Assembly: GCF_009557615.1 (NCBI RefSeq)
Contig: NZ_CP045652.1
Span: 4,092,001 to 4,156,000 of the forward strand
DNA from: Sphingobacteruim zhuxiongii
GTDB lineage: Bacteria; Bacteroidota; Bacteroidia; Sphingobacteriales; Sphingobacteriaceae
Reading direction: 5' to 3'
DNA: 64,000 nt
The position numbers and the translations under genes were made by a program. Under the pieces are notes generated by a model that saw nothing but the letters and a program-made list of their open reading frames with translations, was not told where the DNA came from and did no database searches. Below are positions 1 through 8,611 of the stretch, in pieces (within the stretch, counting starts at the first letter, position 1; each line of letters opens with the position of its first letter).

Positions 1-689
1 TTAGGAACTGTCTTATCTTTCTTCAGTGTTCGACCACCAAAACCAATAACACGTCCTGTTAAATTATGAATTGGGAAAATTACACGACCTCGAAAGCGGT
101 CATATAACGACTTGTCGTCTCGTTCAACAGCTAGACCTAGCTCAGTTAAATATTCTTTCGCATAGCCTTCCTTAGCCGCCTCATCGACCAAACTAGTCCA
201 CGCTTCTGGAGAATATCCTAAGTCGAACTTTTTAATGATGTCATCGCGGTAACCTCTTTCATGAAAATAGCTTAAGCCAATAGATTGACCAAGCTCCGTT
301 TCCCACAAAGTTTGTTTAAAGTATTTGGATGCCCATTGATTGAATACATAAAGACTCTCTCTTTTATCTTGCGCCGCCAGTTGAGCTGGTGAACGCTCGA
401 CTTCTTCAATCGGTATATTGTATTTATTTGCCAAATATCGGATTGCCTCGGGATAAGCATATTTCTCATGCTCCATCACAAATTTTAAGGAATCTCCACC
501 AGCCCCACAGCCGAAACACTTATAAATTCCTTTATTAACCGAAACGTGAAACGAAGGCGTCTTTTCATTATGAAAAGGACAATTTCCAATTAAGGATGTC
601 CCCCGCTTCTTTAAGTCAACAAAATCCCCAACGACCTCCTCAATTCGAGCGGCGTCTATTACCTTTTCTATCGTTTCTTTTCTGATCAT
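1..689 (-). CDS. dnaG: DNA primase DnaG, N-terminal part (runs off left edge)
   Basis: Primase synthesises the RNA primers that start Okazaki fragments. Translating the minus strand from the ATG at 689 gives a protein starting MIRKETIEKVIDAARIEEVV that stays open to base 1, about 229 residues. It contains the CHC2 zinc-ribbon: NCPFHNEKTPSFHVS near residue 40, then YKCFGCGAGGD about 17 residues on, which supplies the C-x2-H and C-x2-C metal ligands. After the zinc domain the start of the RNA polymerase domain is visible (RFRGRVIFPIHNLTGRVIGF). The catalytic TOPRIM part lies outside the window. The frame has no interruption, so this is truncation by the window edge and not a pseudogene. A TATCTTTG hexamer-type promoter element sits only 11 bases upstream of the ATG. 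Confidence 0.95.
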   Translation of the reverse strand, partial: MIRKETIEKVIDAARIEEVVGDFVDLKKRGTSLIGNCPFHNEKTPSFHVSVNKGIYKCFGCGAGGDSLKFVMEHEKYAYPEAIRYLANKYNIPIEEVERSPAQLAAQDKRESLYVFNQWASKYFKQTLWETELGQSIGLSYFHERGYRDDIIKKFDLGYSPEAWTSLVDEAAKEGYAKEYLTELGLAVERDDKSLYDRFRGRVIFPIHNLTGRVIGFGGRTLKKDKTVP

Positions 690-699
690 CCTTGTTAAA

Positions 700-707
700 C
701 AAAGATA
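700..707 (-). promoter_or_regulatory. Bacteroidota-type -7 element upstream of dnaG
   Basis: On the minus strand the sequence reads TATCTTTG, matching the TAnnTTTG -7 consensus of Bacteroidota sigma-A promoters. No good TTG lies 19-20 bases upstream, so only half of the promoter is supported. Its closeness to the ATG at 689 would give a very short leader. Confidence 0.4.
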
Positions 708-755
708 ACGCTCCTATTGCGAAAGAAAGGTTAAAAGACGCTAATTATTTTCACG

Positions 756-2696
756 CTATTTTGTAGCAACATTATCATTGATGTGGTCTAGTTTGGAGAA
801 TATAGAGTTCTTAGAAATATACTCTGGTACAATTTCCTTAACCAACTCCACCAATAGCATTGGATTATGATCACCAGCAGGTGTAACAACTTGCTTGCAC
901 AAATACTCGATTTTTTGTCTTTTGACGTCCACATCGTCCGTATTTACGCGGGCAATCATAATTTTGGTATGATGTGTTTTGCTGGTATTTTCATTATCCG
1001 CCAGTAGCTCTTCAAAAATCTTCTCACCTGGACGAAGGCCTGTTATTTCAATATTAATATCTTCAGGATATTTGTACCCTTTAAGACGTATCATACGAAT
1101 TGCTAGGTCGATTATCTTGACTGGTTGACCCATGTCAAAAACATATATCTCACCTCCCTTACCCATTACCGCTGCCTCTTGCACTAATTGACAAGCTTCT
1201 GGTATCGTCATGAAATATCGAGTAATATCTTGATGCGTAACCGTCAATGGTCCACCTTTTTTCAACTGCTTTTCAAATAGAGGGATAACGGAACCATTTG
1301 ATCCGAGTACATTACCGAACCGAGTAACAATATAATTTGTCTTAGAACTCTTATTTAAGCCAGATACATAAATCTCTGCAATTCGTTTAGTGGCTCCCAT
1401 AACGTTGGTTGGATTAACCGCCTTATCTGTCGAGACCATAACGAACTTTTCTGCTCCATACTTGTCCGCCATATCGGCTATGTTCTTCGATCCCCAAACA
1501 TTAGTTAATATCGATTCATACGGATTCTGCTCCATTAAAGGAACATGTTTATAGGCTGCAGCATGGAATACGATTTGTGGTTTGTACTGCTCAAAAACGG
1601 AAGCCATAAACTGGCGATCTCTGACATTGCCCACCATAAATAGTATATTGTCCTTCTGGCAACTACTTTTTAACTCTTGTTGAATATCATACAACGCGGA
1701 CTCAGCCTGATCAATTACGATTAAGTTTCTAAAATCTGCGAATGAAATCTGACGTACTAATTCGGAACCAATAGAACCAGCGCCCCCCGTTACTAAAATG
1801 ACTTTATCCCGCATCATCTCGTGAACTACCGGATTCTCCAATTTGATCGCCTCGCGACCTAATAAATCATCAATTTTTAACGTACGTAATTGTCTTGTTG
1901 CCGCCTTCCCGCTAAGAAGCTTTGCCGAAGTCGGCATAATCTTCAGTTTCACGGGTAGTGGCTCTATTCTAGATGAAATATTCGACAGACGTTCTTTGTT
2001 GTTATCGTCTAAAGCGATAATAATGCTATCAATTTGAATCTTCTTCACGAACTCAGGCGTCAGTTTTTCCATATCAACAATTTTATAACCATTGATCATT
2101 TTTCCTATGCGATTTCGGTTATCATCCGCGAATGCTACAATTTTCACTTTTCTTCGAATTTCATTTCGAAGCAAGTTTAATGTAATTGTGCCCATGTTAC
2201 CCGCACCAAATATTAAGACTCTTTCAACCTCTCTGCCACTAAAGAAAAACTTTTCATATATCGTTCTATAAAACACACGAGCCGCAACCAAACATACCGT
2301 AATAAAAAACGCATGCGTAAAAATCACTGCGTATGATGGTCTAAAAAAGACACTCATCAACTCATGTTTTTCGTACAGACTTCGAATAACGAAGGAGGTC
2401 AACATCAAAATAACAAATGCGAAAAATATTGCTTTCATTATTCCCCAAGCATCTCGAAGACCAGTTTGACGAACAATTCCTCTATAAGTTTTAAAATAGA
2501 GAAAGGAAACGTAGTATACCGCCATCACATAAACTGACTTGTTAACCATCATTTCAACATCGAAATTTCCCTTGAAACTGTTTACAATGAAATTTGTAAG
2601 ATAATAACAAAGAAGGACGATAATCATATCAATTAATAGGATAACCCACCTTGGGCTGTCCTTACGGAAGTAACGTCTTAGAGAATAAATGTCCAT
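756..2696 (-). CDS. WbpM/FlaA1-like nucleotide-sugar 4,6-dehydratase (membrane)
   Basis: Predicted inner-membrane enzyme converting UDP-GlcNAc to the 4-keto-6-deoxy sugar, the first step towards UDP-QuiNAc or UDP-FucNAc. The 646 residues show about four hydrophobic segments in the first 140. A first Rossmann domain follows (FGAGNMGTITL near 160), then a catalytic SDR domain with TGGAGSIGSELV near 300. The active site reads STDKAVNPTNVMGATKR at about 420-437. Met replaces the usual Tyr of the YxxxK motif, as is known for large WbpM-type enzymes. It is the last gene of the polysaccharide operon, 200 bases after the Wzc kinase gene, and may also have its own promoter (2767-2774). UDP-GlcNAc as substrate is inferred from the family and from the WbpV- and WbpL-like genes nearby. 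Confidence 0.9.
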   Translation of the reverse strand: MDIYSLRRYFRKDSPRWVILLIDMIIVLLCYYLTNFIVNSFKGNFDVEMMVNKSVYVMAVYYVSFLYFKTYRGIVRQTGLRDAWGIMKAIFFAFVILMLTSFVIRSLYEKHELMSVFFRPSYAVIFTHAFFITVCLVAARVFYRTIYEKFFFSGREVERVLIFGAGNMGTITLNLLRNEIRRKVKIVAFADDNRNRIGKMINGYKIVDMEKLTPEFVKKIQIDSIIIALDDNNKERLSNISSRIEPLPVKLKIMPTSAKLLSGKAATRQLRTLKIDDLLGREAIKLENPVVHEMMRDKVILVTGGAGSIGSELVRQISFADFRNLIVIDQAESALYDIQQELKSSCQKDNILFMVGNVRDRQFMASVFEQYKPQIVFHAAAYKHVPLMEQNPYESILTNVWGSKNIADMADKYGAEKFVMVSTDKAVNPTNVMGATKRIAEIYVSGLNKSSKTNYIVTRFGNVLGSNGSVIPLFEKQLKKGGPLTVTHQDITRYFMTIPEACQLVQEAAVMGKGGEIYVFDMGQPVKIIDLAIRMIRLKGYKYPEDINIEITGLRPGEKIFEELLADNENTSKTHHTKIMIARVNTDDVDVKRQKIEYLCKQVVTPAGDHNPMLLVELVKEIVPEYISKNSIFSKLDHINDNVATK

Positions 2697-2766
2697 TTTC
2701 TGGAATTTTGTGATTTAGTTATACGTGTTAAATGAAGTTGAACGTATTTAAACAATGACATTCAAA

Positions 2767-2774
2767 CAAAGTTA
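2767..2774 (-). promoter_or_regulatory. possible -7 element for the WbpM-like gene
   Basis: The minus strand reads TAACTTTG (TAnnTTTG) about 70 bases upstream of the start codon at 2696. The nearest upstream TTG is 23 bases away, longer than ideal. The 200-base gap 2697-2896 shows no other clear feature. Confidence 0.3.
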
Positions 2775-2896
2775 ATGCCATTGTAAGTCTGCGCCTTCAA
2801 ACAAATCTTCAGTTAACGAATCGGGGAAATTCGCAAAGTAGTGTTAGTATCTTGATATAGAAGAGGTAAATCAACATTTACCCCTTCAAATCGCTA

Positions 2897-5302
2897 TTAT
2901 TTTTTCTTCTTGCCAAAGAGTGAACGGAATTGCTTTTTCAATTTCGATCTTAATGATACAGAACCGGAGTCTACATAACCATAACCATAGCCATAGCCAT
3001 AGCCGTAACCATAGCCACGCGCGAAATCTACATCATTAATAACGACAGCCATATTTTTCAACTTACCGTCTTCATACAACTCTTTTGGAACGTTTAATAA
3101 ACGTTTATCAAGGTAGTTAGCACGTGCAACATATATAGTCAAATCTGCATTTTCCGCAATCAGCAATGTATCTGTCACAAGGCTCACAGGAGCTGTATCT
3201 ACTATGACAAAGTCATAATTTGCACGACCAAAATCAATTACTTCATTGAAATGACCATTCATCAACAACTCAGCAGGATTCGGAGCAATATACCCAGAAT
3301 AGATAATATCAAAATCATACGGCGCTGGTTTTTTGATAATTATATTTTCCACTGGCATTTCAGGGTTAATTAAATATTGTGTAATTCCGATATTCGTATG
3401 TTGTAAATGTGATAGGCCTAAATAGTCTAATACCTTTGGAGAACGTATATCGGCCCCTATCAAAAGTACTTTTTTCCCCGACATTGCGAGAATTCTCGAA
3501 AGATTCGTCGACACAAAAGATTTACCCTCTCCAGAAGTCGTCGAAGTAACAAAAATAACAGATGAGTCCTTCTTCGCCCCTAGCATAAAAGCAATATTTG
3601 TTCTTAATATGCGAAATGCTTCAGCGAGCGACGAACGATCATTATCTTTAACAATAGGATCATCAGATGAAGGAACTTCTCCTAAAATTGGGGCATTGAA
3701 CTTCTCCTCGATGTCTCTGCGAGAATGAATTTTGTTATCAAGAAGGAACATTAAATATAAAATCCCAAAAGGCAGCAGCAATCCAGCAATAATCGCTCCG
3801 AATAGAACTGTAACCTTTCTCGGTGAAACAGGAACTATGTCAGCGTATGCGCTATCAACAATCTTCAAATTTGCAGGCGTGGCTGCAGCCTTAATTTCGG
3901 TCTCTTCCCTTTTCTGCAAAAGAAAAAGATATAGCGTTTCAACAATTTGTTGTTGTCTAGAAATATCTTTGAAACCTCGTTCCTGGTTTGGTAACTGGTT
4001 TAACTTAGACTCAAATTTATTCTTTTGCCCACGCAAAGAATTGACATTCCCTCTTAAAACTTGTTTGTAATTATTCAGTGAAAGCTGAATATTGCGATTT
4101 AAATCCTCAATATTTTGATCCAAATTTCGTACAACTGGATGATCGGTTGTCGCAGATTTCAAAAGTTCTGAGCGTTCAATAATCAAATCATTGTATCCCT
4201 TAATATTTGCCTCGATCGATGGATCATTTAGTCCCAAATTAGTCGGCATCAAACTTTTTTTATTCTCGCCTGCTTCACTACCTAACATCTCTGCTAGTCT
4301 CAACTGTGTTTCAAAATCAACCAATTTCTGATCATTTACGGTTGCACTCTGCATGTACATTTGGGCCTCAGCCGCCATGTCAACGAGATTATTTTGGTCC
4401 TTGAATTCGGCAACACGTGAATCCGCCGATGATAAATCTTTTGAAATAAGCTCGAGACGCGAATTGATAAACGAAGAGGTCGCTTTTGTTACCATAGCTT
4501 TGTCGTCGATCATATCTTTATTATATTGATCTATTAAGGAGTTCACAATCAGGACTGCTTTATCTTTCGACGTGTGACGCATAGAAAAATTAACAAGGAA
4601 CGAAGGCTTCTCTTTATTTGGGCCGATTTCTATAAGTGATCTAAGCCTTTCAGCACTCTGATTAATCGGTTGAAAAGTGATTTGCAAATCACCTTCCAAT
4701 TTTGACTGACCTTGTGGGACTAGTGTAAACTGACCAATTGGGGATTTCACCTGGTTGCCAAGTTTAAAAGCTCTAATTCCATGTAATTCATCCTTAATTT
4801 TATAATTATCCCCTTCTCTAACAACTGTAAAAGTATAGGTCATTGAGTCTAATTTTGCAGCATTCGACTCAAGCATTACCAACTTGATCGGAGACTGGTG
4901 TTCAAGCAACTCAGAGGATTTAATATTCCCTTTAATATGGTATGAAACATTGAGCCTGTTGTAGTTCACAACCTTTCGCATAAGACGTCGCGACTTTAAG
5001 ACTTCAATTTGATCAGTCACAAACGCCGCAGAAGGACTACCAACCCCTGTAAGGTTTGCAAGTTCAGATAAGCCTGCTAAATCACCTGACGCCTGTTTCT
5101 CATCTTGTAAAAGTATTTTAGCACTGACGCTATAAACTTTTTGCGCATACCTTAAATAGACCAAGGCACCAATAAGGCAAATAAATATTGAGAGTACGAA
5201 CCATTTCCAATAATAAACATATTGCTCTACTATCTGCTTAATATTCACGTCCTGCTGCTCTAGCTCCTTTGCTTTCGAATACGTATTATCGTACTTATTC
5301 AT
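2897..5302 (-). CDS. Wzc-like polysaccharide co-polymerase / BY-type tyrosine kinase
   Basis: Inner-membrane protein that sets chain length and couples polymerisation to export through the Wza channel, controlled by autophosphorylation. Of 801 residues, the N-terminal Wzz domain has a first membrane segment near 33-53. A long coiled-coil periplasmic part follows, with a second membrane segment near 503-527. The cytoplasmic kinase has Walker A (TSTTSGEGKS, about 587), Walker A' (LLIGADIRSPK, about 610) and Walker B (FVIVDTAP, about 700). The tail carries seven Gly-Tyr pairs just before a basic C-terminus (SKLKKQFRSLFGKKKK), the expected place for the tyrosine cluster. It lies 17 bases downstream of the Wza gene. 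The probable partner phosphatase is the CpsB-like protein at 28757-29542, outside this operon. Confidence 0.95.
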   Translation of the reverse strand: MNKYDNTYSKAKELEQQDVNIKQIVEQYVYYWKWFVLSIFICLIGALVYLRYAQKVYSVSAKILLQDEKQASGDLAGLSELANLTGVGSPSAAFVTDQIEVLKSRRLMRKVVNYNRLNVSYHIKGNIKSSELLEHQSPIKLVMLESNAAKLDSMTYTFTVVREGDNYKIKDELHGIRAFKLGNQVKSPIGQFTLVPQGQSKLEGDLQITFQPINQSAERLRSLIEIGPNKEKPSFLVNFSMRHTSKDKAVLIVNSLIDQYNKDMIDDKAMVTKATSSFINSRLELISKDLSSADSRVAEFKDQNNLVDMAAEAQMYMQSATVNDQKLVDFETQLRLAEMLGSEAGENKKSLMPTNLGLNDPSIEANIKGYNDLIIERSELLKSATTDHPVVRNLDQNIEDLNRNIQLSLNNYKQVLRGNVNSLRGQKNKFESKLNQLPNQERGFKDISRQQQIVETLYLFLLQKREETEIKAAATPANLKIVDSAYADIVPVSPRKVTVLFGAIIAGLLLPFGILYLMFLLDNKIHSRRDIEEKFNAPILGEVPSSDDPIVKDNDRSSLAEAFRILRTNIAFMLGAKKDSSVIFVTSTTSGEGKSFVSTNLSRILAMSGKKVLLIGADIRSPKVLDYLGLSHLQHTNIGITQYLINPEMPVENIIIKKPAPYDFDIIYSGYIAPNPAELLMNGHFNEVIDFGRANYDFVIVDTAPVSLVTDTLLIAENADLTIYVARANYLDKRLLNVPKELYEDGKLKNMAVVINDVDFARGYGYGYGYGYGYGYVDSGSVSLRSKLKKQFRSLFGKKKK
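2975..3016 (-). repeat. 42-bp hexanucleotide repeat encoding (Gly-Tyr)7 in the Wzc tail
   Basis: Seven tandem copies of a six-base unit, GGY-TAY on the coding strand, with only synonymous third-position differences. Each unit adds one Gly-Tyr pair. Slippage by one unit would stay in frame and change the number of phosphorylatable tyrosines. Confidence 0.9.
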
Positions 5303-5319
5303 ATATGAAACTTTACTAA

Positions 5320-6108
5320 TTAGTTACGAGTTATTACTGAAATTACTGTGATTATGAGTCCAACGACTGAAACAAACACAGAAGTGTTCTGTGTATACTT
5401 TGACGTCTGTACTCGCGCTCCGTTTGGCTCTATATAGATCACGTCATTTTGCGAAAGATAATATACAGGAGAGTTCAAGCTTTCTCTTTTTGTCAAATCT
5501 ATTCTATACTCTTTTTTCAGCCCCTCCAGCTCTCGTATAACTAAAATATTGTTACGTTTTCCATAGATTGTAAGATCTCCTGCTAATCCCAAAGCTTCTA
5601 GTATAGTGATACGATCATTTTCGATTGTAAAAACACCGGGACGAGTAACCTCGCCCAAAACTGAGACTTTAAAATTCCGAACTGTAATACTTATCCCTGG
5701 TGAAACGATAAATCGGCTAATCTCTTTCCTTAAAAAATTTATAGCTTCTGTCCTAGTCATTCCAGCCAACTTAACAACACCGAGTTTCGGAAAGTCGATT
5801 TCACCATTGATGTCAATTGTGTAAGTAGGGATAAAAGGATTGGTTGGTTGAATCGTGCCACTTGCTCCCTGATATGGGGAAATTTGATTGAAGGGTTGAG
5901 TCGCACGAATATCATCAGCTGTTACAGAAATAGCCAATATATCACCAGGTTGAAGTTTCGGCGCATTCAATTCATAAGAGGAATTCAAAAGTGTTGAATC
6001 AGGTTGAAAATAAATTATATCTCTCTTACTTGCGCATGAAGTAAAAAAAAGGAAACTGACAACTATCATTGATAAGCAACCTCCAAAAATACGATTATAC
6101 ATATACAT
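5320..6108 (-). CDS. Wza-like polysaccharide export lipoprotein
   Basis: Outer-membrane export channel of the Poly_export/SLBB family, working with the Wzc-like kinase. The open frame extends to 6195, but a signal peptide with a lipobox (FFTSC) fits only if translation starts at the ATGs at 6108 or 6102, so I use 6108. The export domain is seen in the stretch LQPGDILAISVTADD, followed by an SLBB-type segment (VSVLGEVTRPGVFTIEN). The end (VFVSVVGLIITVISVITRN) is hydrophobic and could be the outer-membrane helix. The mature protein is about 240 residues, shorter than E. coli Wza (about 380) but usual for Bacteroidota. It sits between the kinase and the cupin gene in the operon. Confidence 0.92.
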   Translation of the reverse strand: MYMYNRIFGGCLSMIVVSFLFFTSCASKRDIIYFQPDSTLLNSSYELNAPKLQPGDILAISVTADDIRATQPFNQISPYQGASGTIQPTNPFIPTYTIDINGEIDFPKLGVVKLAGMTRTEAINFLRKEISRFIVSPGISITVRNFKVSVLGEVTRPGVFTIENDRITILEALGLAGDLTIYGKRNNILVIRELEGLKKEYRIDLTKRESLNSPVYYLSQNDVIYIEPNGARVQTSKYTQNTSVFVSVVGLIITVISVITRN

Positions 6109-6210
6109 TCTTTTTATATATTTTCGAGCAAGCAAAAAGCTCTCCAATCTCATTAGTAAATTAAAATAATTATTGCGTCTAACAAATACAAACATTATTT
6201 GCAGCGTTGA

Positions 6211-6666
6211 CTAAAAATACTTGTGATTATTAAAATAATTTAACGGCCAAGTATAGTCGTCATTTTCACCAACCTCGATGGTGGAATCAGCAAAAACAAG
6301 GATTTCAGAATCGGGCTCCAGTGCCTGAAACGCAGTAGCATATCCCGCTGGGACATTCAATAGAGACATGTCGGAAGCATTAGACACTACCTTTAAGACC
6401 GACAAATCCCTCGATGATGTTATCCAATTATCAACTTCAACTAAGTAAATATTAAAAGATCCCGACAGAGTATAAAACCATCTCTGTTGCTTTTTATGCC
6501 CTCGCCAGCCCCTTATAATGGAAAGATCGGCATTTTTCAATATATAAAAGCGCTTCACAAGGGACATATCAAATTCATTTACATATCTAATCTGTCCTCT
6601 AGCATCTTTTGCGAGACCACCAACAAGACTATTAATCGGCTTTTTTTTCAAATTATCTTTTGACAT
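6211..6666 (-). CDS. WxcM/RmlC-like cupin protein, role in sugar modification uncertain
   Basis: A 151-residue single-domain cupin related to the WxcM-like sugar isomerases and RmlC epimerases. The segment IIRGWRGHKKQQRWFYTLSG (about 49-68) aligns by eye with the RGxHAHK motif of dTDP-sugar 3,4-ketoisomerases. Here the first His is Arg and only the second His is kept, so the normal isomerase chemistry may be changed or lost. The cupin strand pattern continues (FNIYLVEVDNW, LNVPAGYATAFQALEPDSE). The start overlaps the end of the WbpL-like gene by 14 bases, which suggests translational coupling. It could act on the nucleotide sugar used by that transferase or be a non-catalytic binding protein. 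Confidence 0.7.
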   Translation of the reverse strand: MSKDNLKKKPINSLVGGLAKDARGQIRYVNEFDMSLVKRFYILKNADLSIIRGWRGHKKQQRWFYTLSGSFNIYLVEVDNWITSSRDLSVLKVVSNASDMSLLNVPAGYATAFQALEPDSEILVFADSTIEVGENDDYTWPLNYFNNHKYF

Positions 6667-7615
6667 ACCTCAAAACAATAAATTTTTTAAATTTTAGATA
6701 AAACGTACTCATTATTGCCAATAAAATGACTGTAAATAAAATTTGGATATTTGTGTCGCAATTCGCTATAAAAATAACAAATAAGCCAATAATAAATTGT
6801 ATTACTCCATAACTAAAAGAAATTAACAACTTATTATATCCTGCTTCATTCGCTAGATACTGATACAAATGAGATCTATGAGCATCAAATATATTTTCTT
6901 TATTAATCAAACGCTGCAAAATAGTCCAAATCGTATCAATACCATAAACCGTTAGAAACAATAAATATATCAATTGATTCGTCTTTATTACTAAACAGCC
7001 AATCATAAATAACATTATATAGGCAATTGCAACTGAACCGACATCACCAGCAAAACAACGAGCACGAATTCTAAAATTGAAAAAAGCAAACACAATAATA
7101 CTTAAAAGGACAAAATACAAGAAACGTTGGTCAATAAAAGCTTCATTTAAATTGACAATAATTAGAAGTCCGACGACGGATAAACTAAATGCAGCTGTTA
7201 TTCCATTAATCCCATCCATAAAATTACACGCATTAATGACACCAACAACGAAAACAAATAGAATCAATAAAAAATACCACTCCATAGAGATTATCCCTAA
7301 TTCAATAGCCAAAAACAGTACAGCTACGAACTGAATCGACAATCTAATTTTATTTGATAGAGAATATAGGTCATCTAGAAATGATACAGCTGCCAAAGCA
7401 GTCAAACCCAAAACGAAATATGGAAAGGAAAAATTGGCAATGACAAAATAAAGGAGTATTGCAAAATAAAAAATTATTCCACCTCCACGCAAAGTGACCT
7501 CCTCATGAGACGATCGACTATTCGGTCTATCGACGATATTAAACTTTTTTGCTATCCTAAAATAAGTAAGTTCCAGTGCAAAAAGTAGGACAAAAACACT
7601 TAAATAAATTATCAT
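6653..7615 (-). CDS. WbpL/WecA-type undecaprenyl-phosphate sugar-1-P transferase
   Basis: Polyprenyl-phosphate N-acetylhexosaminyl-1-phosphate transferase (GT4 of the MraY/WecA group), which puts the first sugar of the repeat unit on undecaprenyl phosphate. The 320 residues form about ten membrane segments. Conserved cytoplasmic motifs are visible: DDLYSLSNK near 80, NFMDGINGI near 130, AGDVGS near 190 and DAHRSHLYQ near 243, the last being the HRxHxYQ signature of WbpL-type enzymes. Together with the WbpM- and WbpV-like genes it implies that the first sugar is QuiNAc or FucNAc. No separate WbaP-type initiator is present in the window, so this is the likely initiating enzyme of the operon. 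Confidence 0.92.
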   Translation of the reverse strand: MIIYLSVFVLLFALELTYFRIAKKFNIVDRPNSRSSHEEVTLRGGGIIFYFAILLYFVIANFSFPYFVLGLTALAAVSFLDDLYSLSNKIRLSIQFVAVLFLAIELGIISMEWYFLLILFVFVVGVINACNFMDGINGITAAFSLSVVGLLIIVNLNEAFIDQRFLYFVLLSIIVFAFFNFRIRARCFAGDVGSVAIAYIMLFMIGCLVIKTNQLIYLLFLTVYGIDTIWTILQRLINKENIFDAHRSHLYQYLANEAGYNKLLISFSYGVIQFIIGLFVIFIANCDTNIQILFTVILLAIMSTFYLKFKKFIVLRYVKR

Positions 7616-7678
7616 ATTAAAATAAAAACATTGATTTTATATAAAAAACAGTCCTAGGGATGTAAAAATCTGGCAATA

Positions 7679-8611
7679 TTATATTCGAGTCTTTCTATCT
7701 ATAACACAACTCATCGAATCGAACGTTTCTTCTAGACACTTTTCAGTACTATCTGGCAGATCGGAAATAGAGAGTGCGATTTTTACTTTTTCATTTGAAA
7801 CTAAAAAATCACCGGTCATCTTTTTCAATCGTTTCGAATTTAAAGGAATAGGAATGAAATCTCCAATTCGAGCGATTACTTTCACGAGCAGGCTAGGCAA
7901 AGCTATGTTCGGAATATTTTTTTTTGAAACGCGTTTTATTATCGAAATTATTTCCGAAGTCGATATAGATTGATCATCCGCAATATGATAAATCCCGTCC
8001 TTAATAGAATGAGTATTCGTCAGAATTTTAAAAATAAAATAATTAAAATTATTAATCGAAATAAATGTTCTCCTATTATTGAAGGACGCTAAAGGATACG
8101 GATACCCTTTCGAAATAAATTTATATAGAACTGAAAGATTACCCTTATCGCCGGGGCCGTAAACCATGGGAGGTCGAAGTATGAGAACTTTTTTATCTTC
8201 AGCTATAGGTTGATTCAAAAGCCATTCCTCAGCTTCACGTTTTGACTTACCATACCAAGAGTCAGGCCTACATTTCTCATCCTCTCCCAACGGTGTTGTC
8301 GACTGAAACTCTTCGACCGCAGCAATGGAACTTATCTGGATAAATAGGTGCGCTTTAGAACTTTGAAATAATCTAAAGACTTTTTTAGTAAGCTCCAAAT
8401 TTGCATAATAAAAATCTTCCTTAGTCGAATTACCAGAATGGTCGTGCGCTTTTCCAATTAAGTTTATAAATACGGTAGCTGTATCTAAGGACAAATTCGG
8501 CATGCCTTCTCTAATTCCCTGAGCGACAACATTTGAGCCGTTTTTAATTAAATAAGAGGACAAATGCGTACCGATAAATCCAGTGGCGCCAAAAATATGT
8601 ACATTACTCAA
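7679..8611 (-). CDS. WbpV-like NAD-dependent epimerase/reductase
   Basis: Short-chain dehydrogenase of the extended type, 310 residues. The N-terminal nucleotide site is GATGFIGTHLSSYL (8-21), and the catalytic tyrosine and lysine are in WYGKSKREAEEWL (about 138-150). A serine-rich strand (FIQISSIAAVEEF) precedes them. Position next to the WbpL-like transferase matches P. aeruginosa O-antigen loci, where WbpV/WbpK reduce UDP-4-keto-6-deoxy-GlcNAc to UDP-QuiNAc or UDP-FucNAc. That reaction would use the product of the WbpM-like enzyme here. The 5' end overlaps the beta-helix gene by four bases (ATGA). Which of the two products is made cannot be read from sequence. Confidence 0.85.
   Translation of the reverse strand: MSNVHIFGATGFIGTHLSSYLIKNGSNVVAQGIREGMPNLSLDTATVFINLIGKAHDHSGNSTKEDFYYANLELTKKVFRLFQSSKAHLFIQISSIAAVEEFQSTTPLGEDEKCRPDSWYGKSKREAEEWLLNQPIAEDKKVLILRPPMVYGPGDKGNLSVLYKFISKGYPYPLASFNNRRTFISINNFNYFIFKILTNTHSIKDGIYHIADDQSISTSEIISIIKRVSKKNIPNIALPSLLVKVIARIGDFIPIPLNSKRLKKMTGDFLVSNEKVKIALSISDLPDSTEKCLEETFDSMSCVIDRKTRI

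Noticed and set aside
272-469. 65-residue minus-strand frame
   Set aside because: It lies in another frame of dnaG, whose zinc-finger coding frame is intact here.
2975-3016. Tandem repeat as a CRISPR array
   Set aside because: Six-base units without spacers, inside a coding sequence; it is a coding microsatellite. No CRISPR array was seen elsewhere.
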